From NCBI RefSeq assembly GCF_021764745.1, contig NZ_JAETXX010000002.1:186001-250000 (forward strand): a stretch of 64,000 nt of DNA, read 5' to 3'. The notes below the pieces were generated by a model. It worked only from the letters and a program-made list of their open reading frames with translations. It ran no database searches and had not been told where the DNA came from. The DNA is from Joostella atrarenae. Lineage in GTDB: Bacteria; Bacteroidota; Bacteroidia; Flavobacteriales; Flavobacteriaceae. Numbering within the stretch: the first letter of the stretch is position 1; every line of letters starts with the position of its first letter. The position numbers and the translations under genes are program-made. Shown here piece by piece: positions 1 through 9,085 of this stretch.

Positions 1-1219
1 TTATGGTTTCATTGTTTCTTAATGCTCCTGTATTTACAAATTCTAGGAGTATATTTTTCAATTCTTCAACACCTATTCCTGTTTTTGCAGCAATAAGGAG
101 TGCTTTAGTTTTTACATTAGCTGCAGCGATATCTTTTATTTCAGCAGCAATAAAATCTGTTAGATCCTTAGAAATAGTATCCGTTTTATTGGCGATAATC
201 ACTAATGGTTTTTGTGGGAATCTATTTTTTATCTTTTCGAGTTCTACTCTTATTTGAGAGATGTTTTCTCTATTATTAACAAGCTTAATACTGTCTATTA
301 TATAAATGACTACTTGCGCTTGCTCAATTTTTTCGAAGGTTTTTTTAATCCCGATACTTTCTACAACATCTTTAGTTTCTCTAATCCCAGCGGTATCAAT
401 AAATCTAAAACCAATTCCTCCAATACTTATTTCATCTTCAATTGTATCTCTTGTAGTTCCTGCGATATCACTTACAATAGCTCTTTCTTCATTTAAAAGG
501 GCATTTAAAAGAGTGGATTTACCAACATTTGGCTCTCCTACAATAGCTACTGGAATTCCATTTTTAATAACGTTTCCAACGGCAAAAGAATCGATTAATC
601 TTTTTAATACAAGCTGTATTTTGTTTAGGAGTTCTGTAAACTGGGTCCTATCTGCAAATTCTACATCTTCTTCAGCAAAATCTAACTCTAATTCTATTAA
701 AGAAGCAAAATTTAATAACTCTTCTCGAAGCTTTTTTATTTCACTACTAAAACCACCACGCATTTGTTGCATTGCTATTTGGTGACTGGCTTCATTATCT
801 GAGGCGATTAGATCTGCAACAGCTTCTGCTTGACTAAGGTCTAATTTGCCATTTAAAAAGGCTCTAAGTGTAAATTCTCCTGCATCTGCAACTCGGCATC
901 CATTTCTTAAAAAGAGTTGTAATATTTCTTGCTGAATAAATGGAGATCCATGGCATGATATTTCTATGACATTTTCTCCAGTATATGAGTTTGGTCCTTT
1001 AAAAATAGAAACCAATACTTCGTCTAATACTTTATTACCATCTACTATATGTCCTAAGTGGATGGTATGGGTTTTCTGCTCCGATAGTTTTTTTCCTCGA
1101 ATAGATTTAAATAAAGGTTCTACAATTGTAATTGCATCTTTACCTGAAACTCTTAAAACAGAAATGGCACCAGCTCCAGATGGAGTAGCCAACGCTATAA
1201 TATTATCTTGGATTTTCAT
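1..1219 (-). CDS. mnmE: tRNA modification GTPase MnmE (3' end beyond window)
   Basis: MnmE with MnmG installs the aminomethyl-type modification on U34 of several tRNAs, acting in the cytoplasm. The reading frame starts at the ATG complementary to 1217-1219 (MKIQDNIIALATPSGAGAIS) and stays open for 406 codons to the window edge, so the last part of the protein, including the C-terminal Cys motif, is not visible. The N-terminal folate-binding domain covers about residues 1-120. It is followed by a helical domain and an inserted G domain with P-loop GEPNVGKS (about 228-235), GTTRD (about 254-258), DTAG and NKTD. It is convergent with nothing and diverges from dps. Confidence 0.96.
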   Translation of the reverse strand, partial: MKIQDNIIALATPSGAGAISVLRVSGKDAITIVEPLFKSIRGKKLSEQKTHTIHLGHIVDGNKVLDEVLVSIFKGPNSYTGENVIEISCHGSPFIQQEILQLFLRNGCRVADAGEFTLRAFLNGKLDLSQAEAVADLIASDNEASHQIAMQQMRGGFSSEIKKLREELLNFASLIELELDFAEEDVEFADRTQFTELLNKIQLVLKRLIDSFAVGNVIKNGIPVAIVGEPNVGKSTLLNALLNEERAIVSDIAGTTRDTIEDEISIGGIGFRFIDTAGIRETKDVVESIGIKKTFEKIEQAQVVIYIIDSIKLVNNRENISQIRVELEKIKNRFPQKPLVIIANKTDTISKDLTDFIAAEIKDIAAANVKTKALLIAAKTGIGVEELKNILLEFVNTGALRNNETI

Positions 1220-1375
1220 ACACAGAATTTGCTGCAAAAATACAAATTGTAAATGAAGATAACTTGTAAATAAAAACTTATTAATATGCTTAACAAAGAG
1301 AGTTAAACCTTGTTAAAATATTGTAGTAAGCCTACATTATTTGTACCTTTAGAATATAATCTTAAAATTAAAACT

Positions 1376-1864
1376 ATGATTAATTATTTAAATTTAGATA
1401 AAGATAAAACAGCAGATACAGTTAAAGAACTTAATACGCTTTTAGCGGATTATCATTTATATTACCAAAAGTTAAGAAATTTCCATTGGAATATATTTGG
1501 TAAAAATTTCTTTGATTTACATGAAAAATTTGAGGAACTTTATGATGATGCTAAATTAAAAGTTGATGAGATTGCAGAGCGTATTTTAACGCTAAGACAC
1601 CAACCGGTTAGTAATCTATCTGATTATCTCAAAACTTCTAATGTTAAAGAATCCGATAGTGATAAAACGGATATGGAAATGATAGAAATCTTGTTAGAAG
1701 ACCACGGTATCATTTTAAAACAAATGAGAAAAGTAGTGGAAACTGCTGGAAACGGTGGAGATGAAGGTACTATCGATTTAATTGGAGCATATATTAGAGA
1801 GTTAGAAAAAACTTCATGGATGCTAGATGCTTGGAGATTAAAAACTACAGGCGGATTAAAATAA
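1376..1864 (+). CDS. dps: Dps/ferritin-like DNA-protection protein
   Basis: Dps dodecamers oxidise and store iron and protect DNA during oxidative stress and starvation. The 162-residue product shows the family ferroxidase pattern: Y-Q-K-L-R-N-F-H-W-N near residue 30-40, then H-E-K-F-E-E-L-Y-D-D about 14 residues later. The open frame extends back to 1310, but residues encoded before 1376 do not look like Dps. The ATG at 1376 gives the usual start (MINYLNLDK) and the usual family length. It stands alone, 27 bases before an MscS gene on the same strand. Confidence 0.93.
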   Translation: MINYLNLDKDKTADTVKELNTLLADYHLYYQKLRNFHWNIFGKNFFDLHEKFEELYDDAKLKVDEIAERILTLRHQPVSNLSDYLKTSNVKESDSDKTDMEMIEILLEDHGIILKQMRKVVETAGNGGDEGTIDLIGAYIRELEKTSWMLDAWRLKTTGGLK

Positions 1865-1890
1865 TATTATAATTAATTTCACGTAATTCT

Positions 1891-2784
1891 ATGGAAGAGA
1901 GATTAGAATCTGCGTGGGATAAAATGTTAGAACAGTTAGGCTCATGGCTAGATGCAATAGTTGTGGGTCTTCCTAATGTTATATTGGCAATTGTAGTTTT
2001 TGCCGGTTCTTTTTTTATCTCACGATATGTTAACACATTAATGTTAAGACTCCTTGCAAAATCTTCAATGCAAGGAACTGTAAAAAAGGTTACTGCTAGA
2101 CTTGTTTCTATAACTGTAATATTAGCGGGACTTTTTTTAGCACTTGGAATCCTTAATTTAAATAAAGTTCTTACTTCGCTCCTTGCTGGTGCTGGAGTTG
2201 CTGGTTTAGCTATTGGTTTAGCTTTACAAGGTACTTTAGCCAATACTTTCTCTGGAATCGTACTTTCTTTTGTGAAGTATGTAAAAATGGGCGATTGGAT
2301 AGAAAGTAATGACTACACTGGAGAAGTTATAGATATCGACCTTAGAACGGTAACTATAAGACAGGCCGATAATAATATGGTTTGTATTCCCAATAAAATG
2401 GTGATTGAAAATCCTGTTAAAAACTATTCTGTAACCTCACAATCTCGAGTTATGCTTACTTGTGGTGTTGCGTATAATTCTGACCTTGAATTTGTGGAAG
2501 ATTTAGTAAAGCAGACAATCGCAGATAAGTTCGATGCCGTAAAAAATAAAGATAATGTTATCTTTTTTTATACTGAATTTGGTGATAGCTCTATTAATTT
2601 TGAAACTCGTTTTTGGATAGACTCTACATCTGGATTACAAATTTCTAAAGCTAAAGGGACTGCAATTATTGCTATTAAAAAGGCTTTTGATGCGAATGAT
2701 ATTAATATTCCATTCCCAATCCGTACAATAGATTTTTCAAATAATTTATCGTTAAATAACGAGGGAGAAGAAAAAAATGAATAA
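1891..2784 (+). CDS. Small-conductance mechanosensitive channel, MscS family
   Basis: This is an inner-membrane channel that opens under membrane tension during hypo-osmotic shock. The 297-residue protein has three membrane segments, at about residues 18-45, 65-88 and 92-127. The third is the Gly/Ala-rich pore helix (LLAGAGVAGLAIGLALQG), typical of MscS. The beta domain follows (GDWIESNDYTGEVIDIDLRTV), then a mixed C-terminal domain. The length is close to E. coli MscS (286). It lies 26 bases after dps and could be co-transcribed with it. Confidence 0.94.
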   Translation: MEERLESAWDKMLEQLGSWLDAIVVGLPNVILAIVVFAGSFFISRYVNTLMLRLLAKSSMQGTVKKVTARLVSITVILAGLFLALGILNLNKVLTSLLAGAGVAGLAIGLALQGTLANTFSGIVLSFVKYVKMGDWIESNDYTGEVIDIDLRTVTIRQADNNMVCIPNKMVIENPVKNYSVTSQSRVMLTCGVAYNSDLEFVEDLVKQTIADKFDAVKNKDNVIFFYTEFGDSSINFETRFWIDSTSGLQISKAKGTAIIAIKKAFDANDINIPFPIRTIDFSNNLSLNNEGEEKNE

Positions 2785-2847
2785 TTTCTTGTAACAAAAG
2801 TAATTTAGGCTCGTCTATATAGTATAACCATCAATCATAAAGAAATT

Positions 2848-3189
2848 ATGCAACGAACAGACAGTCAATTATTAGTAGTTACCCATTTAAGTCAGTTATT
2901 AACTTATGTTACCGGATTTGGAGGACTTATAGCTCCGCTAATTCTTTGGTTATGTAATAAAGATAATGTGATCGATATGGATCAAAATGGAAAGAATATC
3001 ATCAACTTCCAATTAAGTATTTTGATATATTCCATTTTAAGCATTCCATTAATTTTATTCTTTGGATTTGGAATCCTAACACTAATTGCAATAGGAATTA
3101 TAGCTTTTATTTTTCCGATTATAAATGCAATAAAAGTAAGTAATGGAGAAGTGGCAAATTATCCACTAAGTCTACAGATTATAAAATAA
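2848..3189 (+). CDS. DUF4870-type small membrane protein
   Basis: A 113-residue protein with two or three hydrophobic segments (about residues 20-40, 55-75, 78-98). Its layout matches DUF4870 proteins: a Q-x-x-V/L-x-x-T-H-L-S-Q-L start, then Y-V-T-G-F-G-G-L-I-A-P-L-I-L-W, then N-F-Q-L-S-I. Function is unknown. It is the last gene before a strong bidirectional terminator. A second protein of similar fold lies at 38235-38567. Family assignment is from pattern recognition only. Confidence 0.8.
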   Translation: MQRTDSQLLVVTHLSQLLTYVTGFGGLIAPLILWLCNKDNVIDMDQNGKNIINFQLSILIYSILSIPLILFFGFGILTLIAIGIIAFIFPIINAIKVSNGEVANYPLSLQIIK

Positions 3190-3221
3190 GAATTGCGTAG
3201 GAGGGAGAACCCGAAAAATAT

Positions 3222-3266
3222 AAAAACCCCGTGCTAAAATTAACACACAATTTAGACGGGGTTTAA
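3222..3266. terminator. Bidirectional intrinsic terminator
   Basis: AAACCCCGT (3224-3232) pairs perfectly with ACGGGGTTT (3256-3264). A-rich and T-rich flanks on each side let it work for the plus-strand gene ending at 3189 and for dnaN ending at 3300 on the minus strand. Confidence 0.8.
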
Positions 3267-3299
3267 TTATATAAAATCATTAGCTCTTGCTATCTTCTT

Positions 3300-4418
3300 T
3301 TAGTTGTTAAGCATTACTGGCATAACAAGCATTGTAACATGTTCTCCTTCATCTAAACCATCAATAGGAGTTAAAATCCCTGCTCTATTTGGCAAGCTCA
3401 TTTCCAAAGATACATTATCTGAAGTTAAATTGTTAAGCATTTCGTTTAGGAATCTAGAATTGAATCCAATTTCCATATCATCTCCTTGATAATCACAAGT
3501 AAGACGTTCTTCTGCTTTATTGCTATAATCAACATCTTCCGCAGAAATATTCAGCTCAGCACCTGCAATTTTTAAACGTATTTGATGTGTTGTTTTATTC
3601 GAAAATATAGAAACCCTTCTTACAGAACCAAAAAATTGAGAACGGTCTATTGTAAGTTTGTTTGGATTCTCTTTAGGAATTACTGCTTCATAGTTAGGGT
3701 ACTTCCCATCGATTAATCTACAAACCAATTCGATATTATCAAAAGTAAATTTTGCATTACTCTCGTTATAATCTATAGTAACGTCACTTTCGTTTCCAGC
3801 TAAAATTCCTTTCAGTAAAGTTAAAGGCTTTTTAGGCATAATGAATTCTGCAACTTGACTTGCCGTAACATCATGACGTTGGTATTTTACTAATTTATGA
3901 GCATCTGTAGCAACAAAAGTTAAATTCTCAGGAGAGAATTGAAAGAATACTCCGCTCATTACTGGACGTAAATCATCATTTCCAGAAGCAAAGATTGTTT
4001 TACTAATAGCTGTTGCTAAAATATCTCCAAGAATAGTTGTAGAACTTGCATCTGCCAATTCTACAGAATTAGGAAATTCCGCTCCATCAGCATATGCTAA
4101 CGCATATTTACCATGATTAGAGCTTATTTCTATAGTGTTATTATCTTCTATTACAAAAGTTAATGGCTGCTCAGGAAAAGTTTTTAACGTGTCTAGCAAT
4201 AATTTTGCAGGCACCGCAACACTTCCTTCAGAATCTGAATCTACTTCTAGCACAGCACTCATCGTTGTCTCCAAATCTGATGCTGATACAGTAAGTTTAT
4301 CTTGGTTTAATTCAAATAAAAAATTATCAAGAATTGGTAGTGTATTGCTATTATTAATAACGCCACCTAAGACTTGAAGTTGTTTTAATAAATATGAACT
4401 TGATACTATAAATTTCAT
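3300..4418 (-). CDS. dnaN: DNA polymerase III beta subunit (sliding clamp)
   Basis: The beta clamp encircles DNA and tethers polymerase III and repair proteins. The 372-residue length and three repeated clamp domains fit the family. The N-terminus MKFIVSSSYLLKQLQVLGGVI, the SDLETTMS stretch, RLIDGKYPNYEAVIP in the middle and the C-terminal hydrophobic tail ending PVMLNN (compare the usual M-P-M-R/L end) are typical. The gene sits next to gldG rather than dnaA, and shares a terminator region with the small membrane protein gene at 2848. Confidence 0.97.
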   Translation of the reverse strand: MKFIVSSSYLLKQLQVLGGVINNSNTLPILDNFLFELNQDKLTVSASDLETTMSAVLEVDSDSEGSVAVPAKLLLDTLKTFPEQPLTFVIEDNNTIEISSNHGKYALAYADGAEFPNSVELADASSTTILGDILATAISKTIFASGNDDLRPVMSGVFFQFSPENLTFVATDAHKLVKYQRHDVTASQVAEFIMPKKPLTLLKGILAGNESDVTIDYNESNAKFTFDNIELVCRLIDGKYPNYEAVIPKENPNKLTIDRSQFFGSVRRVSIFSNKTTHQIRLKIAGAELNISAEDVDYSNKAEERLTCDYQGDDMEIGFNSRFLNEMLNNLTSDNVSLEMSLPNRAGILTPIDGLDEGEHVTMLVMPVMLNN

Positions 4419-4490
4419 TGAATTCTCAGTTTTCTAACACTTACAAAGATATCTTAATTGATTTTTTTAATGAAAATAACTTATTAACAT

Positions 4491-6155
4491 TTATAGGGTG
4501 TATTTTTTCCTTTTAAGAGTTGTATATAACCACCCGAAAACAAGTATTAAAATTACGGGAACCACTATGTTTATTAGCTTCCATAGTGTTTTCTCTTGAT
4601 ACACTTTTTCTTTATTCAGAAAAGATAAAGCAATCTCTTTAGATCGAATGTTTATAAGTCCGCCATCATCTAATAGGTAATTAACGCTATTAATAAGGAA
4701 ATCTTTATTTCCATACACTTGTTTTGTCCATTTGTCAATTCCGTTAATTAATGGCTTCTTATTTGCATAATTGTAATTTATAATATCACCATCTGCAATA
4801 ACAATCATTTTATTTTCTTGAAGCGCTTCTTCTTTATTGTTGGCGCTTTTAAAAGGTTTAACTCTATTTTTAAATGCAGAGGCAAATTTACCTTCTAATA
4901 ATACACCTAATGTTTTATTTCCATCATTAAAAGTAGCAATGTCTTGCTGTGTATCAAATTCATCTAAACTATATCCTTTTGGAACTCCAACTTCTTTAGA
5001 TTGCGGCGAACTCTTTAATAGTATGGTTTTATCAATTCCATTTGGCAATGTATCGATAGTATTTGTAAACTCTAATTTTACAACATTTACGCCTTTTGTA
5101 ATAGGGTGATTATTTCCTGTAGCAACCATAGGAGAATAAAACCAATTGATAGGAATCTCTCCATTCTGATCGGTTACTGTTACTGGCGTAGAAATTAAAT
5201 CTTGAACTAGTTTTTTATTGATTCGCACCCCATAACGGAAAAGCATATCGTCGAGATTTAAATCTTGAGGATAGGCAAAAGATGAGAATGTTTCATTCTG
5301 TAGGCTGTCCAAATCTGCCACCACTTGGTCTACCATCCAAAGAGTCTTTCCGCCATTTACTATATATTGATCTAAGATATATTTTTCAGTTTCAGAAAAG
5401 GGCTCTGTAGGCTTAGCAATAATTGTAGCATCAAAGCGATTTAAATTTTCTAATACCTTTTCAGGATTATTAGCCAAAGAGTCCATATTAAATTCTCCGA
5501 GCTGGTAATAGTTACGTAAATTCATTATAAAATCTACCAGATATTTATCTTGAATTTCTCCATTTCCTTTAAGAATAGCGATTTTCTTTTTATCAGTAAT
5601 CGTTAACTGTTTAAAGGCATCAGCAAAAGCATATTCTAATTGTTGTACCGAATTATTAACGCGTTGCTCACTATTGGCACCCAATTTATTCTGTAAGAGC
5701 GATACTTTTACAGTTTTCTGTCCCATATTAACCAATGCCCAAGGAAAAAGCACTTCTCGAGACATACTATTACCTTCTTCAATAGTAATAGAAGCAGGGG
5801 TGAGGCCCAGTTCTTGTAACGCTTGGATATTCTCTTCTTTAGGATTATTATTATCTAATGGATCGATATAATTTACACGAATCTGGTTATTAACCGTACC
5901 AAATTCTTCTAAAAGTTGCTTGGTTTCCGTTTGTAGTCTTTTAAATTCTGTAGGGAGGTTTCCAGAAAGTAAAACATCAATAATAATAGGTTGTGTAGCA
6001 TTGCTAACGGTAGCTTTAGAAGGATCAGAAAGGGTATAGCGTTTATTTTTTGTAAGATCAAACCTTACATAAAGCTGTGAAGCTATCAAGTTAATTCCAA
6101 TAAGAATTAGAATCAATACAACTATTTTTGTAGCGTTATTTTTGGGAGATTTCAA
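4491..6155 (-). CDS. gldG: Gliding-associated ABC transporter substrate-binding-like protein GldG
   Basis: In Flavobacterium, GldA, GldF and GldG form a putative ABC transporter linked to gliding. The 554-residue product has one N-terminal membrane helix (about 10-28, VVLILILIGINLIASQLYV) followed by FDLTKNKRYTLSDPSK, the typical GldG/ABC-type uncharacterised transport domain start. It has a large periplasmic domain with a ThuA-like glutamine-amidotransferase fold signature (NGGKTLWMVDQV), and a C-terminal helix (about 525-545). It lies five bases downstream of gldF on the same strand, so the two form an operon. gldA is not in the window. Confidence 0.94.
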   Translation of the reverse strand: MKSPKNNATKIVVLILILIGINLIASQLYVRFDLTKNKRYTLSDPSKATVSNATQPIIIDVLLSGNLPTEFKRLQTETKQLLEEFGTVNNQIRVNYIDPLDNNNPKEENIQALQELGLTPASITIEEGNSMSREVLFPWALVNMGQKTVKVSLLQNKLGANSEQRVNNSVQQLEYAFADAFKQLTITDKKKIAILKGNGEIQDKYLVDFIMNLRNYYQLGEFNMDSLANNPEKVLENLNRFDATIIAKPTEPFSETEKYILDQYIVNGGKTLWMVDQVVADLDSLQNETFSSFAYPQDLNLDDMLFRYGVRINKKLVQDLISTPVTVTDQNGEIPINWFYSPMVATGNNHPITKGVNVVKLEFTNTIDTLPNGIDKTILLKSSPQSKEVGVPKGYSLDEFDTQQDIATFNDGNKTLGVLLEGKFASAFKNRVKPFKSANNKEEALQENKMIVIADGDIINYNYANKKPLINGIDKWTKQVYGNKDFLINSVNYLLDDGGLINIRSKEIALSFLNKEKVYQEKTLWKLINIVVPVILILVFGWLYTTLKRKKYTL

Positions 6156-6160
6156 AACAG

Positions 6161-6868
6161 TTACTTCAATTTAAAAATGGTTACTACTAGAAAAAATGTA
6201 GAAATACTTATAAAATAGATAATATCTCTAAGGTCTATTACCCCACGGCTAATACTATCAAAATGATGTTTTAAGCTGAAGTTTTCTAAAAAAGAGAGAT
6301 TTGCCATGTCTGAAAACCCCGAAAACCCATAATAAACAATAAAACAAATAAGCACAGCTCCTATAAAAGCAATAATCTGATTGTCGGTAATAGAAGAAGT
6401 AAAAACCCCTATCGATGTGTATGCAGCAATTAAAAATAGGAGTCCGAAGTAAGAACCTATAATGCTTCCGAGGTCGATATTTCCAATGGGATTGGCAAGT
6501 TGCCATATGGTAACTACATATAATAAAGTGGGGATAAGCGCTATAACTACTAATATAAAAGCACCAAAGAATTTCCCCAATACAATTTTAGATTTGCTAA
6601 TTGGTCTGGTGAGGAGGAGCTCTAAAGTACCTGTCTTTTTTTCTTCTGAAAAGCTTTTCATGGTCACAGCAGGAATCAAGAAAAGTAGGATCCATGGTGC
6701 CAATTCAAAAAACGGATTAAGATCTGCAAATCCACTTTCTAAGATATTAAAATCACCATCAAAAACCCAAAGGAATAGTCCGTTAAGGACTAAAAACAAA
6801 CCGATAACTAAATAGGCTATCGGGGTGGAAAAAAAACTACTGATTTCTCTTTTTATTATTGCAGTCAC
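6161..6868 (-). CDS. gldF: Gliding-associated ABC transporter permease GldF
   Basis: This is the membrane permease of the GldAFG transporter. The 235-residue protein begins MTAIIKREISSFFSTPIAYLV, typical of ABC-2 permeases of this family. It has six predicted hydrophobic helices and the cytoplasmic S-F-S-E-E-K-K-T-G-T-L-E-L-L-L-T-R-P motif (about residues 71-88), which is conserved in ABC-2 permeases. It is the first gene of the pair with gldG. Confidence 0.95.
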   Translation of the reverse strand: MTAIIKREISSFFSTPIAYLVIGLFLVLNGLFLWVFDGDFNILESGFADLNPFFELAPWILLFLIPAVTMKSFSEEKKTGTLELLLTRPISKSKIVLGKFFGAFILVVIALIPTLLYVVTIWQLANPIGNIDLGSIIGSYFGLLFLIAAYTSIGVFTSSITDNQIIAFIGAVLICFIVYYGFSGFSDMANLSFLENFSLKHHFDSISRGVIDLRDIIYFISISTFFLVVTIFKLK

Positions 6869-6957
6869 TTAAGTTGTTTAAATTTTAAAAGTTGTTGAAT
6901 CAAGAAATATAAATATTATAATTATTTAGCATTCTTTAGGTTCAATAACGTATTCAT

Positions 6958-7785
6958 TTATAAAAAATTCACTGTAATAGTATCTCTATAACTTAATCCT
7001 AATAGGGTAGAGGCACCGCCAACAGTATCTAAATTACTTCTGTAAATTGCGAGTTCTATAAGAGAAGAGGAGTTAAAAATAGCTAGTTTCTCTCCATCTT
7101 TATTAAGAATCTCTGGTGCAGTGAAGTTAATAATATCGCTATATTTTTTATTGATCTTAGTAAATTTATGATTGCGAGCCCATAATTCGAACTCGCGACC
7201 TCTTTTATAACGATCAAATAATTGCTTAGGGATATTAGTAATTACATTGCCATAATTATCAATATATATAACGGTTCCGGTAATTTGATTCTCCTCATTG
7301 TTAATAATTGGAGATAAACCTTTTAACATTTTCAGTTCAGAAATAGGCTTCCCAATAACCTCCAATGTTCCTCCACGAGAAATATGTCCCGCTACTTTTA
7401 CAAAAACATCCATCACAGGGAAAACACTCTCAATATGGTCATGGATATTAATCTCCACCATTTTCTCAGGATTAATTTCTTTAGCAAGAAAAGAAAGAAT
7501 TCCGTTATCGGCACCAATAAAATAATGACCGTCTATTTTAACAGCCACATGTTTATTTTTAGGCGTAAGCTCAGAATCTACCCCAATAATATGGATGCTT
7601 CCTTCAGGAAAAGTTTTGTAAGCATTTTTTAAAATATATGCCGCTTCAACAATATTAAAAGGATTTACAAGGTGTGAGATGTCAACAATAGTAGCACTTT
7701 CTATTTCGCTAAGGATATATCCTTTTATGGCCCCTACAAAGTGATCCCGCTCTCCAAAATCTGTAGTCAAAGTAATTATAGCCAT
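6958..7785 (-). CDS. S-adenosyl-L-methionine hydrolase (adenosine-forming), DUF62 family
   Basis: Members of this family use water, or a halide in fluorinase and chlorinase, to split SAM into adenosine and methionine. The 275-residue product carries the family start LTTDFGERDHFVGAIKGYI (about 5-23), the IIGVDSELTPK and HYFIGADNGILS blocks, and a C-terminal barrel domain. Length fits the hydroxide-type enzymes. I see no residues that would indicate a halogenase but cannot test this by alignment. It diverges from phoH with a 190-base spacer. Confidence 0.92.
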   Translation of the reverse strand: MAIITLTTDFGERDHFVGAIKGYILSEIESATIVDISHLVNPFNIVEAAYILKNAYKTFPEGSIHIIGVDSELTPKNKHVAVKIDGHYFIGADNGILSFLAKEINPEKMVEINIHDHIESVFPVMDVFVKVAGHISRGGTLEVIGKPISELKMLKGLSPIINNEENQITGTVIYIDNYGNVITNIPKQLFDRYKRGREFELWARNHKFTKINKKYSDIINFTAPEILNKDGEKLAIFNSSSLIELAIYRSNLDTVGGASTLLGLSYRDTITVNFL

Positions 7786-7975
7786 TTTATAGAAATGTTG
7801 ATGTTTTTTTAATTTAAGAAAGTGTTTTTTTGTTTAAGTTTGTTAGAAATGGTAACAAACTTAGGTTTGGATAAATGTTTAACACAAACCTACTAAAAAG
7901 TAATAGATTTTCCATTTTTATATGTACTTTTTAATGCGAATACTTTTAGATGAATAATCACTTAAAATTAAACAT

Positions 7976-8932
7976 TTGAACGAACTGATCATAGAACTTA
8001 CAGAAATCAATCCAAAAGACTTTTTTGGACCTAGTAATACGAACATAGATTTATTAAAAAAATATTTCCCGAAGCTGAAGCTTGTAGCCCGCGGAAATAA
8101 GATAAAAGCCTATGGCGATGAAGAGATGTTGGAAGAGTTTGACAAGCGATTGGATATGTTGGTTACCCATTTTGGGAAATACAACAAGCTCGATGAAAAT
8201 ACTATAGAGCGTATTCTTACCAGCGATAACGGTCAAGATGAAATGGATGCCAAAATTAATGGCGAAGTACTTTTACACGGTGTAAATGGGCGTTTAATAA
8301 AGGCACAGACTGCAAACCAACAGCGACTCGTAGAGCTGATGCGTAAAAACGATATGGTTTTTGCCATCGGTCCAGCAGGAACAGGAAAAACATATACAGG
8401 AGTTGCGTTGGCTGTAAAAGCATTAAAAGAAAAGCAAGTAAGAAGGATTATTTTAACAAGACCAGCGGTAGAAGCAGGGGAGAACCTAGGTTTTTTACCA
8501 GGAGATTTAAAAGAAAAATTAGATCCGTATATGCAGCCGCTTTATGATGCACTACGAGATATGATTCCCGCAGAAAAATTGGCCAATTACATAGAAACAG
8601 GAGTAATCCAAATTGCACCGATGGCCTTTATGCGTGGAAGAACACTAGATAATGCATTCGTTATTTTAGATGAAGCACAAAATACGAGTCATGCGCAAAT
8701 GAAAATGTTCCTTACCAGAATGGGGAAAAGTGCTAAGTTTATAATTACCGGAGATCCTGGGCAAATAGATTTACCACGTAGAATAACTTCTGGTCTTAAA
8801 GAAGCCATTTTGGTACTTAAAGATGTACAAGGAATTGGTATTTTACATTTAGATGATAAAGATGTAATCCGACATAGATTGGTAAAAGAAATTATTAAGT
8901 CATACAAAAAGATAGAGCATCATACTTCTTAA
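7976..8932 (+). CDS. phoH: PhoH family ATPase
   Basis: PhoH-like cytoplasmic NTPases are linked to RNA metabolism and are widely conserved. The 318-residue product has Walker A GPAGTGKT (132-139), an R-P-A-V-E-A-G-E-N-L-G-F-L-P-G-D block, Walker B FVILDEAQN and TGDPGQIDLP. The start is a TTG at 7976, giving MNELIIELTEINPKDFFG; this N-terminus is what I expect for flavobacterial PhoH, and no ATG lies in frame nearby. A 17-bp-stem terminator follows. It is the last core gene before the accessory island. Confidence 0.95.
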   Translation: MNELIIELTEINPKDFFGPSNTNIDLLKKYFPKLKLVARGNKIKAYGDEEMLEEFDKRLDMLVTHFGKYNKLDENTIERILTSDNGQDEMDAKINGEVLLHGVNGRLIKAQTANQQRLVELMRKNDMVFAIGPAGTGKTYTGVALAVKALKEKQVRRIILTRPAVEAGENLGFLPGDLKEKLDPYMQPLYDALRDMIPAEKLANYIETGVIQIAPMAFMRGRTLDNAFVILDEAQNTSHAQMKMFLTRMGKSAKFIITGDPGQIDLPRRITSGLKEAILVLKDVQGIGILHLDDKDVIRHRLVKEIIKSYKKIEHHTS

Positions 8933-8947
8933 ATATTATTTTTAAGT

Positions 8948-8993
8948 TTTAATACAGATTTGCAAATGCACGAATCTGCAAATCTGTATTAAA
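8948..8993 (+). terminator. Long-stem hairpin after phoH
   Basis: TTTAATACAGATTTGCA (8948-8964) pairs perfectly with 8977-8993 around a 12-base loop. Position suggests the phoH terminator. The words CGAATCTGCAAAT in its loop and right arm also occur in the island repeat (for example 9773-9800 and 28708-28722), so it may instead be a boundary remnant of that repeat family. Confidence 0.65.
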
Positions 8994-9085
8994 TACTTAT
9001 CTGTACTACTCTCACAACCACTGTAGCGCTATTTTACTCCAACCGTTGCTATATATTCTATACCCTATAAATGGGAGTCTCTCCA

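Noticed and set aside
1-785. Plus-strand ORFs at the window start
   Set aside because: They are antisense shadows of mnmE, whose minus-strand frame is continuous with all GTPase motifs.
6958-7785. Fluorinase/chlorinase (halogenating SAM enzyme)
   Set aside because: Family match is clear, but nothing visible favours a halogenase over the common SAM hydrolase, and there is no natural-product gene cluster around.
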